Shown piece after piece: positions 44,018 through 53,839 of a DNA stretch of 64,000 nt. The position numbers were made by a program, and so were the translations under genes. Each line of letters begins with the position of its first letter. Position 1 is the first letter of the stretch. The notes under the pieces are model-generated. The model did no database searches. It was not told the DNA's origin and saw nothing but the letters and a program-made list of their open reading frames with translations. The DNA is from CBDCFL01 sp965216135 (GTDB lineage: Bacteria; Pseudomonadota; Alphaproteobacteria; Rhodobacterales; Rhodobacteraceae): positions 1 to 64,000 of the forward strand of contig CBDCFL010000015.1 in NCBI GenBank assembly GCA_965216135.1, read 5' to 3'.

Positions 44018-44627
44018 ACGCGGATACCATCACGGCAATCTGCGCCAGGCGCTTGTCGATGCCTCGCTTAACCTTATCGAGGCGCGCGGACCGACCGGAT
44101 TCACTTTGTCCGAAGCTGCCAAACAGGCCGGGGTGACGCCGGCGGCAGTTTACCGTCATTTCGAAGGGCGCGAAGATTTGATCGCCGAGGTCGCGCGGCA
44201 GGGCTATGAGGTTTTCGCCGATCTGATGGATTACGCCTATCAAAAGGGTCAGCCTTCAGCGCTGGCATCGTTTGAAAGCACCGGGCGCGCCTACCTGGCC
44301 TTTGCGCGCAAATATCCCGGCCATTATGTCGCGATGTTCGAAAGTGGTATTTCGATCAACCGAAATACGGAACTGGCCATCGTCGCCAACCGGGCGCTTG
44401 GGGTTCTGGAACAGGCTGCGGCAGACCTGTCGCAACACATCGAACCTGCAAAACGGCCGCCTGCGCAGATGGTCTCCGCGCATATCTGGGCGATGTGCCA
44501 CGGTGTGGTTGAACTGTTCGCGCGCGGATCGCCGGGCACGAAATCGCCGTTCTCGCCCGAGGATCTGTTGGAAAGCGGTATTGGTATATATTTGCGGGGT
44601 CTGGGCCTGGTGCCAGCGGATCACTGA
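44010..44627 (+). CDS. TetR/AcrR-family regulator
   Basis: 205 residues. N-terminal TetR HTH (LIEARGPTGFTLSEAAKQAG, VTPAAVYRHFEGREDLIAEV) and a C-terminal ligand domain of the TetR_C WHG type (YLAFARKYPGHYVAMFESGI, IWAMCHGVVELFARGSPG). Overlaps ppk2, so it may adjust polyphosphate metabolism or its own operon. Ligand unknown. Confidence 0.9.
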   Translation: MSKRGYHHGNLRQALVDASLNLIEARGPTGFTLSEAAKQAGVTPAAVYRHFEGREDLIAEVARQGYEVFADLMDYAYQKGQPSALASFESTGRAYLAFARKYPGHYVAMFESGISINRNTELAIVANRALGVLEQAAADLSQHIEPAKRPPAQMVSAHIWAMCHGVVELFARGSPGTKSPFSPEDLLESGIGIYLRGLGLVPADH

Positions 44628-44631
44628 CGCG

Positions 44632-45675
44632 TTATGATTTAGGCCGGAATCGCTGCATCGGGCGAAACGAAAGGGTGCGAAGCATTCGCAGTCTCGCGCT
44701 TTGAATGCGCGGCTTCGACCAATGCGCATAGTGGCCGAAAATTTGCATCAAGGTCATCGCCAGACCAGCTGACAGAAGCGCTCCGAAAAACACTATTGCA
44801 AGTCCGGTCAGGGCGACAAATGTGGTTACGGCGATGGTGCTTAGGTCGGAACTTGATCCACGCGCCAGCGCGGGATGAATGATCGGGACCAGGACGACGC
44901 CAAGCCAGGTCAGTCCGCCGAAAAATGCCGCTCCGGTTGCGAATGTTCCGCCAACTTTTCTCAAGCCCCCGCCAAGTTCCCTGAGCGGATCCGGTTCTTC
45001 CGGTGTTTCCGGGATCAGATTGAGCCAGGCGTCGAAATCGGGCGATCGCGCGCGGTCTTCTCTTTCGTATTGCGAGCGGATGGCGACAACTGCGGTCATA
45101 ATCACCATGATCCCGGCCAGGCCGATCACTGTCTGTTCAACGGTTTCGGCGGTGGCCGAAAAGATCATGAAAACGGACATCATCAGGCAGACGAACAGCA
45201 CGCGGTCGGGCCAGCTAAAAACTCTGACAACAATCCCGGTTGAAACCGCGCGCATGCTCGTGCCGCGCGCGATCAGGTTTGCGTCGAGCATGTCGCGCAA
45301 TATCATTAACGGCACGCCAAGTGCACCGACAAAAAGCAGGGCAAAGCGGCTCAGCGCCCCGCCCACAAAGGGCTCAATGAACCAAAATTGCAGCACCGCG
45401 CCAAATACCAAACCAAATGACGCCCGAAGACACAGCGCCCGCATCGGCAGGCGGCCAAAGGCATGGGCCACTGGATTTGCAAAGCAAACCGCGAAAAACA
45501 TCGCGCTGGTAATCACGCCCCTAGGCGGTTCGATATCCGGTATTTCAGCGACATTTGCCAGGACGGAGGCGGCAAATCCCCCCGCCCATGTCGCAGCCAA
45601 CAGCGCGAGCATAATCGTGGCGAAATAGCCAAGACTGTCAATCCCGGAGTAAAAAGGGTCAATGTCCCGGTGCAA
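44632..45675 (-). CDS. Multi-spanning membrane protein, 5' end abutted by IS21
   Basis: About 347 codons, with seven or so hydrophobic segments (YFATIMLALLAATWAGGFAA, FALLFVGALGVPLMILRDML, IGLAGIMVIMTAVVAI, GLAIVFFGALLSAGLAMTLM) and a cytoplasmic acidic loop (DFDAWLNLIPETPEEPDPLR). No family recognised; probably an inner-membrane protein. The apparent TTG start at 45675 lies within the end of an IS21 (begins 45663). Joining across the IS gives an in-frame TAA upstream, so the native start is uncertain and the promoter is displaced by the IS. Confidence 0.65.
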   Translation of the reverse strand: MHRDIDPFYSGIDSLGYFATIMLALLAATWAGGFAASVLANVAEIPDIEPPRGVITSAMFFAVCFANPVAHAFGRLPMRALCLRASFGLVFGAVLQFWFIEPFVGGALSRFALLFVGALGVPLMILRDMLDANLIARGTSMRAVSTGIVVRVFSWPDRVLFVCLMMSVFMIFSATAETVEQTVIGLAGIMVIMTAVVAIRSQYEREDRARSPDFDAWLNLIPETPEEPDPLRELGGGLRKVGGTFATGAAFFGGLTWLGVVLVPIIHPALARGSSSDLSTIAVTTFVALTGLAIVFFGALLSAGLAMTLMQIFGHYAHWSKPRIQSARLRMLRTLSFRPMQRFRPKS

Positions 45676-45795
45676 AACTGGACACCTGGTTTGATTTAGG
45701 TGCGCACCCTGGTGCGTGTGCTTTCCAAATAGCTGATGCGTGCCAGGGTGCGTTGGCCGCAGGCCAACCTTTTCGCAGTTTTGGTATTTTCAGGA

Positions 45796-46547
45796 TTACG
45801 GTTTGGCGATTTTGCTCTGGCGCAACCGGTAGCTTTCGCCGTTCATCTCGAGGATATGGACGTGGTGGGTTAGGCGATCGAGAATGGCGCCTGTGAGGCG
45901 TTCTGCGCCGAAGACCTCGGTCCATTCATCGAACGGCAGGTTGGATGTGATGATGATGGAGCCACGTTCGTAGCGCTGCGAGATGATCTCGAAGAGAAGC
46001 TCGGCCCCGGTCTTGCTCAGTGGCACAAAACCCAGTTCATCAATGATCAGCAGGTCCTGGCTGACCAGTTGTTTCTGCAAGCGCTGCAGGCGGCGTTCGT
46101 CGACGGCCTCGATGAGTTCATGGACGAGAGCAGCGGCAGTGGTGAAGCGTACTTTCCTGCCCTTCTGGCAGGCCGCCAGACCCAATCCCAGGGCGATATG
46201 GGTTTTACCTGTGCCGCTTGGCCCCAATGCGATGATATTGGCGCGCCGGTCGATGAACTCACTGCGGGCCAGTTGCATGGTCAGGACCTTGTTCAGCGAC
46301 GGGATGACCTTGAAGTTGAAGCTGTCCAGGCTTTTGGTCGCCGGGAACTTTGCGGCCTTGATCCTGCGCTCGATCATCCGGCGTTCGCGCTCGATCAGTT
46401 CCAACTCGCAAAGCCGCAGCAGGTAGTTGATGTGATCCTTGTTCTCCACTGCGCATTGCCGGGCCTGTTTGGCATATTCGCTGTGGAAGGTCGGCAGCCG
46501 AGCTTCTTGAGGTGGTGCTGCAGCAGAACCTGCGGGGTGTCGGTCAT
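45796..46547 (-). pseudogene. istB: IS21 IstB, frameshifted near the N-terminus
   Basis: Starts MTDTPQVLLQHHLKKL at 46547, overlapping the istA stop (ATGA), then loses one base near 46497 (expected KKLRLPTFHSEY). The remaining frame from 46449 encodes ENKDHINYLLRLCELELIER, Walker A ALGPSGTGKTHIALGLGLAA and Walker B LLIIDELGFVPLSKTGAELL. The 217-residue downstream frame has all AAA+ motifs. Either a true deletion or a sequence error. Confidence 0.85.
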
Positions 46548-48026
46548 GCCGGCGCCTGCGCCATCAGGCTCATATAGCTCGCGGGCTTGGTGGTCTCGAC
46601 CAGTGCTTTGGGCAGGTAGGGGTAGATATCGAGATCGAGCCGGGGTGGGCGTTTCTCGATCCGGCAGAGGACGAGATGCTTCACTGCATCGTAGCCGATG
46701 GCCCCGAGTTCCAGTGACTGCCTGATGGCACCGTGAACATGGCCCATCTCGAAAGTCTCCAGCAGCCGCAGAACCTGGACGTATTCGCGCTTGCCCTTCT
46801 TTCCCATGCGCGCTTCCAGCAGCCGGTGCAGGGTGGCGAACTCCCCGGGCAGATCCCAGCCCTGCAACGGAGCCGCCTGATCAAGCGCGCCGACCTTCTG
46901 TTCCAGCAGAGGCAGGAAGTGCATCGGATCGAAGACCATGTCCGCTTTTTCGTAGGACCGCTTGTGGCAGGCGATGATTTCCGTGCCGCAGCCGATGATG
47001 ACCTCGTGGACATAGCCGCGAACCTGGACCTCGTGATGGGCGTATGCGACCGGCACGGAATAGTCGTTGTTGCGATAGCGGACCATCGAGATCGACGTCG
47101 CCCGGGTGCTGACCTTCCCGCAGGCGTCATAGGGCGTCAGGGGTAGTGTCATCAGCGCATCAAGATCACGCATCAGCCGCTCGCCGATAGTCTCGGAATG
47201 ACCTCGCAATACTTCGTCCTGCCGTTTGAGGCATTGCTCCTCCAGCCGGGCGTTCAGATCATCGAAACTGTCGAAGCGCGGCATCGGCACCAGGAAGTTC
47301 CGCCGACCATAACCGATTGTGCCTTCGACATTACCCTTGTCGTTGCCCTTGCCAGGACGGCCGAACCGGTCCTCGAACAGGTAATGCGACTGCAACTCAG
47401 CAAAGGTTCTGGTGCGTTGCCGGGTTCCGTCCCCGAGGATCCGCGCCACCGCGATCGTGGTGTTGTCGTAGAGCCCTGACAGCGGCACGCCTCCGAAGAA
47501 CGCAAAGGCGGAGACATGGCCATCACAAAAGGCCTCGGTTGTCTCCGCCGGATAGGCCTTGATGAAGAACGCGTCCGAGTGCGGCAGAGACATTGCAAAG
47601 TAGTGCAGCTTGCGCACGACCCCGCCAATCTCGCCAAGCGCCTCACCAAAATCAACCTGGGCGTGGCCCGGCGCGTGGCTCAGCGGCACGAACACCTCCC
47701 GCGTCCGCCGCTTCCGCTCACGCACATAGTCCGTGACGATGGTGATGCCGCCGACGAAGCCATGTTCATCACGCAGACGCTCATATATCCGCTTCGACGT
47801 ATGCCGCTGCTTCTTGAGCCGCGACTTATCCTCTTCCAATATCTGGTTGATGATCCCCACAAACGGATCCAGCTTCGGGCGCACCGGCGGACCCTCTCGG
47901 CGATAACCTGGCGGCACAGAATGCTTCAGGATCTTCGACACAGTCTTGCGGTCTATGCCGAAATGACCGGCCGCCGCCCGCTCCACCGACATGACACGTA
48001 CGCCGAACCCGGCTATACAGTTCCAC
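46544..48026 (-). pseudogene. istA: IS21 IstA, frameshifted near the start
   Basis: MELYSRVRRTCHV at 48026 is the expected IS21 start; the frame then shifts near 47988 into SVERAAAGHFGIDRKTVSKI. The rest is normal: HAPGHAQVDFGEALGEIGGV (first Asp), FFGGVPLSGLYDNTTIAVAR, GNDKGNVEGTIGYGRRNFLV (Glu) and the C-terminal YRNNDYSVPVAYAHHEVQVR. A second start at the far end (MYVSWNCIAG, 48037) is unlikely to be native. Confidence 0.85.
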
Positions 48027-48269
48027 GAGACATACATCTCCCCGCCCTCAGCTCGTTTGCTTCAGGCGTCAGAATGGCGGAGTTTTACTCCGCGACAGTC
48101 AGATTATTCGACCGTTTCTGTGGCCCAGCATTGCTCCGGGATTCACACAAGATATATTTGCTGGTTTTCCTGTTCCTTGGTCATCAATAGCGACTCGTCC
48201 GACATCCCCTGACGCAGGTTTATCGTGGAACACTTGGCCGATAAGAGGACGCATTCGGGGCGAAACAGC

Positions 48270-48297
48270 AAAAAGACCGCCCGGTGGGCGGCCTTTC
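48270..48297 (-). terminator. Rho-independent terminator of rplM-rpsI
   Basis: On the minus strand GGCCGCCC-ACC-GGGCGGTC followed by TTTTT, 25-50 bases after the rpsI stop. Confidence 0.88.
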
Positions 48298-48320
48298 GTC
48301 ACATTTCCATGAATGCAGGA

Positions 48321-48809
48321 TTAACGCTTGGAAAACTGGAAGCTTCGGCGGGCTTTGCGCTTGCCGTATTTCTTGCGTTCCACAACCCGGCTGTCGCGGG
48401 TCAGAAACCCGGCAGCCTTTAGCGCGCTGCGCAGGCTCGGCTCATAAAGCTGCAGCGCTTTTGAGATGCCGTGCTTGACTGCACCGGCCTGGCCGGACAA
48501 TCCGCCGCCCTTGACCGTCGCACTGACATCGAACTGGTCTTCCACGCCGGCGACGGAAAACGGCTGGCGTAGGATCATCTGCAGCACCGGGCGGGCGAAA
48601 TATAAATTCAATTCCTTGCCGTTTACGATGACCTTGCCGGACCCCGGCTTGATCCAGACACGCGCGACCGCGTCTTTCCTCTTGCCGGTCGCATAAGCGC
48701 GGCCAAGCTCGTCGCGAACCGGCTCTCTCAGAGTTTCTGGCACGACGGCAGGGGTTTCAGCTTCGGCAACGGTGCCCAGGTCTTCCAAAGTATTTACTTG
48801 ATCGGCCAT
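48321..48809 (-). CDS. rpsI: 30S ribosomal protein S9
   Basis: 162 residues, including a 33-residue acidic N-terminal extension (VNTLEDLGTVAEAETPAVVP) common in alphaproteobacteria. The core RAYATGKRKDAVARVWIKPG and GGGLSGQAGAVKHGISKALQ lead to the basic C-terminal tail KKYGKRKARRSFQFSKR that reaches the P-site tRNA. Second gene of the rplM-rpsI operon, 3 bases after rplM; ended by a strong terminator. Confidence 0.98.
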   Translation of the reverse strand: MADQVNTLEDLGTVAEAETPAVVPETLREPVRDELGRAYATGKRKDAVARVWIKPGSGKVIVNGKELNLYFARPVLQMILRQPFSVAGVEDQFDVSATVKGGGLSGQAGAVKHGISKALQLYEPSLRSALKAAGFLTRDSRVVERKKYGKRKARRSFQFSKR

Positions 48810-48812
48810 GCG

Positions 48813-49274
48813 TTAGCTCCGCGTGTTCTTGGAGTTAAGGGATTTGACGTCCAGTACTTGCGGCTGCTGGGCTTCATGGGGATGCTCGGCACCGGCATAG
48901 ACACGCAGGTTGGTCATTTGCCGGCGGGCCAGTGTGCTGGTTGGCAACATCCGTTTGACGGCCTGCATCACGACCCGTTCAGGGTGCGCGCCTTCCAGAA
49001 TTTGACCCGTGGTGCGCGATTTGATGCCTCCGGGATAGCCGGTGTGCCAGTAATGCACTTTATCGGTGCGTTTCTTGCCGGTCAGCTGAATCTTTTCAGC
49101 ATTGATCACGATGATATTGTCGCCCATGTCCATGTGCGGTGTGAACGTTGGCTTATGCTTGCCGCGCAGCTGGCCTGCTATGATCGCGGCAAGACGGCCC
49201 AGCACTACGCCCTCGGCGTCGATCAGGGTCCATTTCTTATCGATATCCGCCGGTGTAGCGGTGTAGGTTTTCAT
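48813..49274 (-). CDS. rplM: 50S ribosomal protein L13
   Basis: 153 residues. KWTLIDAEGVVLGRLAAIIA, HMDMGDNIIVINAEKIQLTG, KVHYWHTGYPGGIKSRTTGQ and AVKRMLPTSTLARRQMTNLR are the L13 signature regions. Early-assembly 50S protein. First gene of the operon with rpsI. Confidence 0.98.
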   Translation of the reverse strand: MKTYTATPADIDKKWTLIDAEGVVLGRLAAIIAGQLRGKHKPTFTPHMDMGDNIIVINAEKIQLTGKKRTDKVHYWHTGYPGGIKSRTTGQILEGAHPERVVMQAVKRMLPTSTLARRQMTNLRVYAGAEHPHEAQQPQVLDVKSLNSKNTRS

Positions 49275-49412
49275 CTTCTCGACCTCAGACGTGAGATTGG
49301 ATGGGCGGTTTCTAAGGGTTTTTGTGGCACAGTCAAGGCATATTATTTGGGCTTTATAGTGTGATATTAACGGTTTAGATTTGCGGTATTATAGTACCAC
49401 AGAAGCAATGCA

Positions 49413-49835
49413 TCACTTTTTCGGCGGGATGGAATAGGTCAGCGACGCCTGAGCCACCGGCTTGTCGGCCCCGTCAGAATACACCAGCACCTGTCCCACC
49501 GCCAAAACGCGGCCCAACTTGTTGATCCGCGCATGTGCGATCAGGTCGCGGTTGGCGGCGGGTTTGCGTATGAAATCAATCGCGCAACTGGTCGTCACCG
49601 CCAGCGCCCGGGGGCCGATCATGGTCAGGACCGCCAGATATATCGACGTGTCGGCCAACGTAAAAATAGTCGGTCCTGAGACCGTGCCGCCAGGTCGGAT
49701 ATGCCGGTGATCGGTTTTCATCCGAACTGTCACTTCAAACGGCTGGACACTTTCGACGACTATGTCGCCGCCCACCTCGGGAAATTCCTGCGCCATGAAT
49801 TCGGTCAGATCATCGCGTGACATTGCAAGGTCCAT
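49413..49835 (-). CDS. PaaI-like hotdog thioesterase
   Basis: 140 residues from ATG 49835 (MDLAMSRDDLTEFMAQEFPE). Hotdog fold with RPGGTVSGPTIFTLADTSIY (catalytic Asp in the LADT helix) and AIDFIRKPAANRDLIAHARI. Hydrolyses acyl- or aryl-CoA thioesters. Divergent from the enoyl-CoA hydratase gene with about 60 bases between; both likely serve acyl-CoA metabolism. An in-frame extension to 49934 is not supported by a ribosome site. Confidence 0.85.
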   Translation of the reverse strand: MDLAMSRDDLTEFMAQEFPEVGGDIVVESVQPFEVTVRMKTDHRHIRPGGTVSGPTIFTLADTSIYLAVLTMIGPRALAVTTSCAIDFIRKPAANRDLIAHARINKLGRVLAVGQVLVYSDGADKPVAQASLTYSIPPKK

Positions 49836-49897
49836 GATCTTCCCTCTGCCCCAAACCGTGATAAGACTTCGCGGAAATGAAACCCAGAGGCAAGGCG

Positions 49898-50680
49898 ATG
49901 ACAGTGATCCGCGAAGATACCGGCACCGTGGCACATCTGACGCTTAATCGGCCCGATGCGCTCAATGCCTTGTCCGATGATCTGCTGGCGGCGCTGAAAG
50001 CCGCATTTTCGGATCTGGCCGATGATACGTCCATCCGAGCGATTCTGGTGTCAGGCGCAGGCAAGGCGTTTTGCGCCGGACACGATCTGAAGGAAATGCA
50101 GGCCGGCCGTCAGGCACCGGATGGCGGAGCCGCCTATTTTGACGATCTTTTCGGGCGGTGCGGCGATGTTATGCAGATGATCCCGCGGCTGCCCCAGCCG
50201 GTCATCGCGCAGGTGCACGGCATAGCGACCGCGGCTGGTTGTCAGCTGGTCGCGTCGTGCGATCTGGCTGTGGCCGCTGTCAGCGCGCAATTTGGCGTAA
50301 ATGGCGTTAACAGCGGTCTTTTCTGCTCAACGCCGATGGTTCCGCTGTCGCGCAATATCAGCCGCAAGAATGCCTTTGAAATGCTGACGACAGGAAAGTT
50401 TCTGAATGCAAATCAGGCACTTGAACAGGGTTTGATTAACCGGGTCGCGCCAGACGGCGAACTGGCGTCGCAATCGCTTGAACTGGCCCAGCAAATCGCC
50501 GGCCAATTAGGGTCGGCAATTGCGGTCGGCAAACGCGCATTTTACCGGCAGCTCGAAATGAATGTGGCGCAGGCTTATGACCATACCAGAAAAGTTATGG
50601 TCGAAAATATGCTCCACCGCGACACTGACGAAGGCATTCAGGCCTTTATCGAGAAACGCGATCCCGACTGGCGGCAGTAA
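49898..50680 (+). CDS. Enoyl-CoA hydratase/isomerase family protein
   Basis: 260 residues. Crotonase fold: LTLNRPDALNALSDDLLAAL, oxyanion-hole segments AFCAGHDLKEMQAGRQAPDG and GIATAAGCQLVASCDLAVAA. The usual catalytic Glu pair is not obvious (VNSGLFCSTPMVPLSRNISR), resembling the ECHDC3 subgroup, so the exact reaction is open. Start ATG 49898 with AGAGGCAAG in front; ATG 49877 seven codons upstream is possible. Confidence 0.88.
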   Translation: MTVIREDTGTVAHLTLNRPDALNALSDDLLAALKAAFSDLADDTSIRAILVSGAGKAFCAGHDLKEMQAGRQAPDGGAAYFDDLFGRCGDVMQMIPRLPQPVIAQVHGIATAAGCQLVASCDLAVAAVSAQFGVNGVNSGLFCSTPMVPLSRNISRKNAFEMLTTGKFLNANQALEQGLINRVAPDGELASQSLELAQQIAGQLGSAIAVGKRAFYRQLEMNVAQAYDHTRKVMVENMLHRDTDEGIQAFIEKRDPDWRQ

Positions 50681-50699
50681 GAACCCTGGCGATCGGAAA

Positions 50700-52184
50700 T
50701 CACAGCCGGTAGAGGGCGCTGAATTTACCTTCCAGATAGTCCAGAAGCGGCCCGACATCGGGATCAAACCCACAAGCGCGTTTGATAACGTCCCGCGGCT
50801 CGAACAGGCCGCCATGTCTGTGCACATTGGTGCCCAACCACCTGGTTGCAGCTTCGATATTTCCGCGTGCTAGATAAGCATCCAGATCGGGCACAGCCGC
50901 CCGCAGCGCCTGATAGAGACAGCCCGCATAAACATTGCCTAACGTATACGTCGGGAAATAGCCGAACAGACCCTCAGACCAATGCACGTCCTGCAGACAG
51001 CCATCTGATGGTTTGCCCACCTTGACGCCGAAATCCGCCGCAAACCTGTCGTTCCAGGCAATCGGCAGGTCCGCGACACGCAAATCGCCCGACAACAGCG
51101 CGCATTCCAGATCGAAACGCATCAGTATATGCAGGTTGTAATGCACCTCGTCAGCCTCGGTGCGGATAAATCCCGGCTGAACTCGGTTGATCGCGCCGTA
51201 AAACGCATCCGCCCCGCCGGTTGAAAGCCCGCCGAACAGGGCCGACATGCGATCAAAAAGATGCCCCGCAAAGGCACGGTTTCTGCCCAGCTGGTTTTCA
51301 TAGATCCGGCTTTGGCTTTCGTGCACACCCATCGACGCGCCCTCGCCCAGCGGGGTGAGCAGGTAGTCGCGGTTTATGCCCAGTTCATAGCTGGCATGCC
51401 CAACCTCGTGGATGGTGGAATAGATGCAGTTAAATGGGTCGTGTGCGCTGGTGCGCGTGGTGATCCGCACGTCGATCCCGGAACCGGCTGAAAATGGATG
51501 GACCGCCTTGTCGATCCGACCGTGATGCAGGTCATAACCAAATGTTTCAGCCAGCTCGCGCGATAACGCCAGTTGGATGGTTTCGTCGAATTGCCCTTGC
51601 AGCGGCTCGAATTGGCGGGACGACCCGGCGATTGCCTCGCGCAATTTCACCAAGCGGGGGCGCAGGGCCGCGAACATATCGCGCAAAGCAGACTCGGACG
51701 AGCCCGGTTCATAGTCCTGCACGAGCGCGTCATAGCGGCTTTGCCCGGTCTCGATCAGCGCGTCGGCCTCTTGCTGGCGCAAGGTGATGACCTTCTCCAG
51801 CATGGGCGCGAATGCGGCGAAGTCTTCGTTTGCGCGTGCCTCGGCCCAGACGCCATGGGCGATTGACGTGGCGCGGGCAATTTCGGCTTCCAGCGCGGCC
51901 GGCACTTTTGTGTTGCGATCATATGAGCGACGGATATGGCGCAGATTTGCCGCGCCCACATCGCCCAGTTCGGTCGCTTTGCAGGTCGCCAACCAGTCGC
52001 CGATGCGCGGGTCGGTCCGGCGCTCATGCAGGACGGCCGCCATGGCGCCATGTTCCTCGGCGCGTTGCGGCGCGGCGCCTTTTGGCATGTAGGTTTCCTG
52101 ATCCCAACCCAATCTTCCAGCCACCTGCGACAGCGCTTCTGTCTGGTGTTGATAGGCCATCATCTCAGCGTAGGCTTTTGACAC
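50700..52184 (-). CDS. M32-family metallocarboxypeptidase
   Basis: 494 residues, full length for carboxypeptidase Taq. Zinc motif STIHEVGHASYELGI (HExxH, about residue 262), the following ESQSRIYENQLGRNRAF (third ligand Glu), HPFSAGSGIDVRITTRTSAH and IRTEADEVHYNLHILMRFDL, all M32 signatures. Cytoplasmic removal of C-terminal residues. Followed at 4 bases on the other side by ctaA, whose stop lies just upstream. Confidence 0.95.
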   Translation of the reverse strand: MSKAYAEMMAYQHQTEALSQVAGRLGWDQETYMPKGAAPQRAEEHGAMAAVLHERRTDPRIGDWLATCKATELGDVGAANLRHIRRSYDRNTKVPAALEAEIARATSIAHGVWAEARANEDFAAFAPMLEKVITLRQQEADALIETGQSRYDALVQDYEPGSSESALRDMFAALRPRLVKLREAIAGSSRQFEPLQGQFDETIQLALSRELAETFGYDLHHGRIDKAVHPFSAGSGIDVRITTRTSAHDPFNCIYSTIHEVGHASYELGINRDYLLTPLGEGASMGVHESQSRIYENQLGRNRAFAGHLFDRMSALFGGLSTGGADAFYGAINRVQPGFIRTEADEVHYNLHILMRFDLECALLSGDLRVADLPIAWNDRFAADFGVKVGKPSDGCLQDVHWSEGLFGYFPTYTLGNVYAGCLYQALRAAVPDLDAYLARGNIEAATRWLGTNVHRHGGLFEPRDVIKRACGFDPDVGPLLDYLEGKFSALYRL

Positions 52185-52187
52185 GAA

Positions 52188-53324
52188 CTAACCTCTAATC
52201 ATTTGACTGCGTGGGTATTTCGCCCAAAAGCGCGCATTCAGGATCAAAACCCACAGTGCGATCGCGACGGACTGGTGCAATAGGGCCAGCCCGACCGGTG
52301 CCGTGTAGAGCACGGTCGTGATGCCCAGGGCCATTTGCCCAAGTAGGGTCACCGCCACCCAGTCGAAGCTGCGTTTTGTCGCGGTATTGCCGCTGGCCCT
52401 GGAGGCCCGCCACAGGACTATTCCGTAGATAACCAGTGCGTAGCCTGAAAACCTGTGCATGAATTGTACCAACCCCGGGTCTTCAAAGAAATTGCGCCAC
52501 CAGGGGCTGAGGGCGAAGGGTTCCGGCGGAAACACCCCACCGGCCATGAGCGGCCAGTCGGTGTAGGTGCGCCCGGCATCTATGCCTGCCACCAGCGCGC
52601 CCAACAGAATCTGCAGAAACGCAAAAGCCGCCATAGCGGTTGCCATGCCGGGCAGACGCCCTTTGCCAGTACGGCGTGCCTGCATCAGCTCTGCATCGCT
52701 GCGACCAAGGCTTAGAATGTACCAAGCGATCAACCCAAGGATGGCAAATGCCAGCCCCAAGTGGATCGCCAGACGATAGCTGGCCACATCCACCATGCCC
52801 GCCGAAAGGCCGGACGCGACCATCCACCAGCCGATCGCCCCCTGCAGCCCACCAAGCGCGCCGATCACCAACAAACGCCCGGTCCAACGCGGCGGTATTT
52901 GCCTGCGGGCCAAAAACCAGATGAAGCCTGCTGCCCAGACCACACCAATGAACCGGCCCAATTGCCGGTGCCCCCATTCCCACCAATAGATCACCTTGAA
53001 TTCGGCCAGGCTCATGCTGCGGTTTTGCAACTGATATTCAGGGAAGGCCTGGTATTTTTCAAATTCTGCCTGCCAGGCGGCCTCGCTGCCCGGCGGCAGT
53101 GCGCCTGAAACGGGCCGCCATTCAGGGATCGACAAGCCGCTGTCGGTCAACCGCGTCAGCCCGCCCACCAGGATCATCGCCGCCACAAGCAAGAACAAAG
53201 CGCCAAGCCAGATGCGGATCGTCCCGCGCGCGCCTTTTGTGCTGTGGTCGATCAATCCCGGCGCGGCCGCAGGCGCGCTCTGATCTGCGCTCACCTCTTC
53301 AAAGATCGGTCTTTTCGCTGCCAA
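52188..53324 (-). CDS. ctaA: Heme A synthase
   Basis: 378 residues, eight membrane helices. Heme ligands in WWEWGHRQLGRFIGVVWAAG, YRLAIHLGLAFAILGLIAW, FMHRFSGYALVIYGIVLW and LALLHQSVAIALWVLILNA; the type-2 loop GLTRLTDSGLSIPEWRPVSG is the usual signature. Oxidises heme O to heme A for cytochrome c oxidase. The carboxypeptidase gene starts 4 bases beyond its stop. Confidence 0.96.
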   Translation of the reverse strand: MAAKRPIFEEVSADQSAPAAAPGLIDHSTKGARGTIRIWLGALFLLVAAMILVGGLTRLTDSGLSIPEWRPVSGALPPGSEAAWQAEFEKYQAFPEYQLQNRSMSLAEFKVIYWWEWGHRQLGRFIGVVWAAGFIWFLARRQIPPRWTGRLLVIGALGGLQGAIGWWMVASGLSAGMVDVASYRLAIHLGLAFAILGLIAWYILSLGRSDAELMQARRTGKGRLPGMATAMAAFAFLQILLGALVAGIDAGRTYTDWPLMAGGVFPPEPFALSPWWRNFFEDPGLVQFMHRFSGYALVIYGIVLWRASRASGNTATKRSFDWVAVTLLGQMALGITTVLYTAPVGLALLHQSVAIALWVLILNARFWAKYPRSQMIRG

Positions 53325-53407
53325 AGCATCCTCCGTCGCCCGGTGCGGGGTATATGGCCCGCGCGGCGCATTTGGGCAATCGGCTGTCTGCCAAAAATTT
53401 CTTGCGC

Positions 53408-53839
53408 TCAGACAGCGCGGTCGAACTTGGTCGACAAATGGATGAGGGTTTCTGAACTTCTGATGCCCGGAATTGCAATAACATCGTCCAGCACGCGATC
53501 AAGATCGGTGGTGGATCCGGAGGCAATCTGCAGGACAAAATCGGCGCGCCCGGATGTGGAATGCACGATTTCGACCTCTGGTATGATCCTGAGCCTTTGC
53601 ACGATGGAGGCGGCCGCGCGCGGCTCGACCTGCAGCAACACAGTGGCGCGGATGCGCCGCGCTAGCGCCACATCACCGAGCTTTACCGTGTAGCCCGCGA
53701 TAATGCCGCGTGATTCCATCCGTTCGATACGGGCCTGAACGGTTGAGCGGGCGACCTTGAAGCGCCGGGCCAGTTTTGAAGTTGGAACACTGGAGTCCGC
53801 CGCGAGTGATGCCAGCAATCGTTGATCCAGCTCGTCCAC
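53408..53839 (-). CDS. Lrp/AsnC-family regulator beside ornithine decarboxylase
   Basis: 143 residues from GTG 53839 (VDELDQRLLASLAADSSVPT). Winged HTH (KLARRFKVARSTVQARIERM) and RAM domain (RATVLLQVEPRAAASIVQRL, VEIVHSTSGRADFVLQIASG). Longer upstream reading to 54037 falls in repeated, probably non-coding sequence. Divergent from the ornithine decarboxylase gene and likely its regulator. The first 20 codons are duplicated at 54028-54086. Confidence 0.88.
   Translation of the reverse strand: MDELDQRLLASLAADSSVPTSKLARRFKVARSTVQARIERMESRGIIAGYTVKLGDVALARRIRATVLLQVEPRAAASIVQRLRIIPEVEIVHSTSGRADFVLQIASGSTTDLDRVLDDVIAIPGIRSSETLIHLSTKFDRAV

Larger units (their letters stand above)
45663..48097 (-). 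mobile_element. IS21-family element, copy 2 (decayed)
   Basis: Ends TGTCCCGGTGCAAAACT (45663) and, inverted, TGTCGCGGAGTAAAACT (48097). Flanks share GTCA, probably the target duplication. istA and istB each carry a frameshift. Confidence 0.85.
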
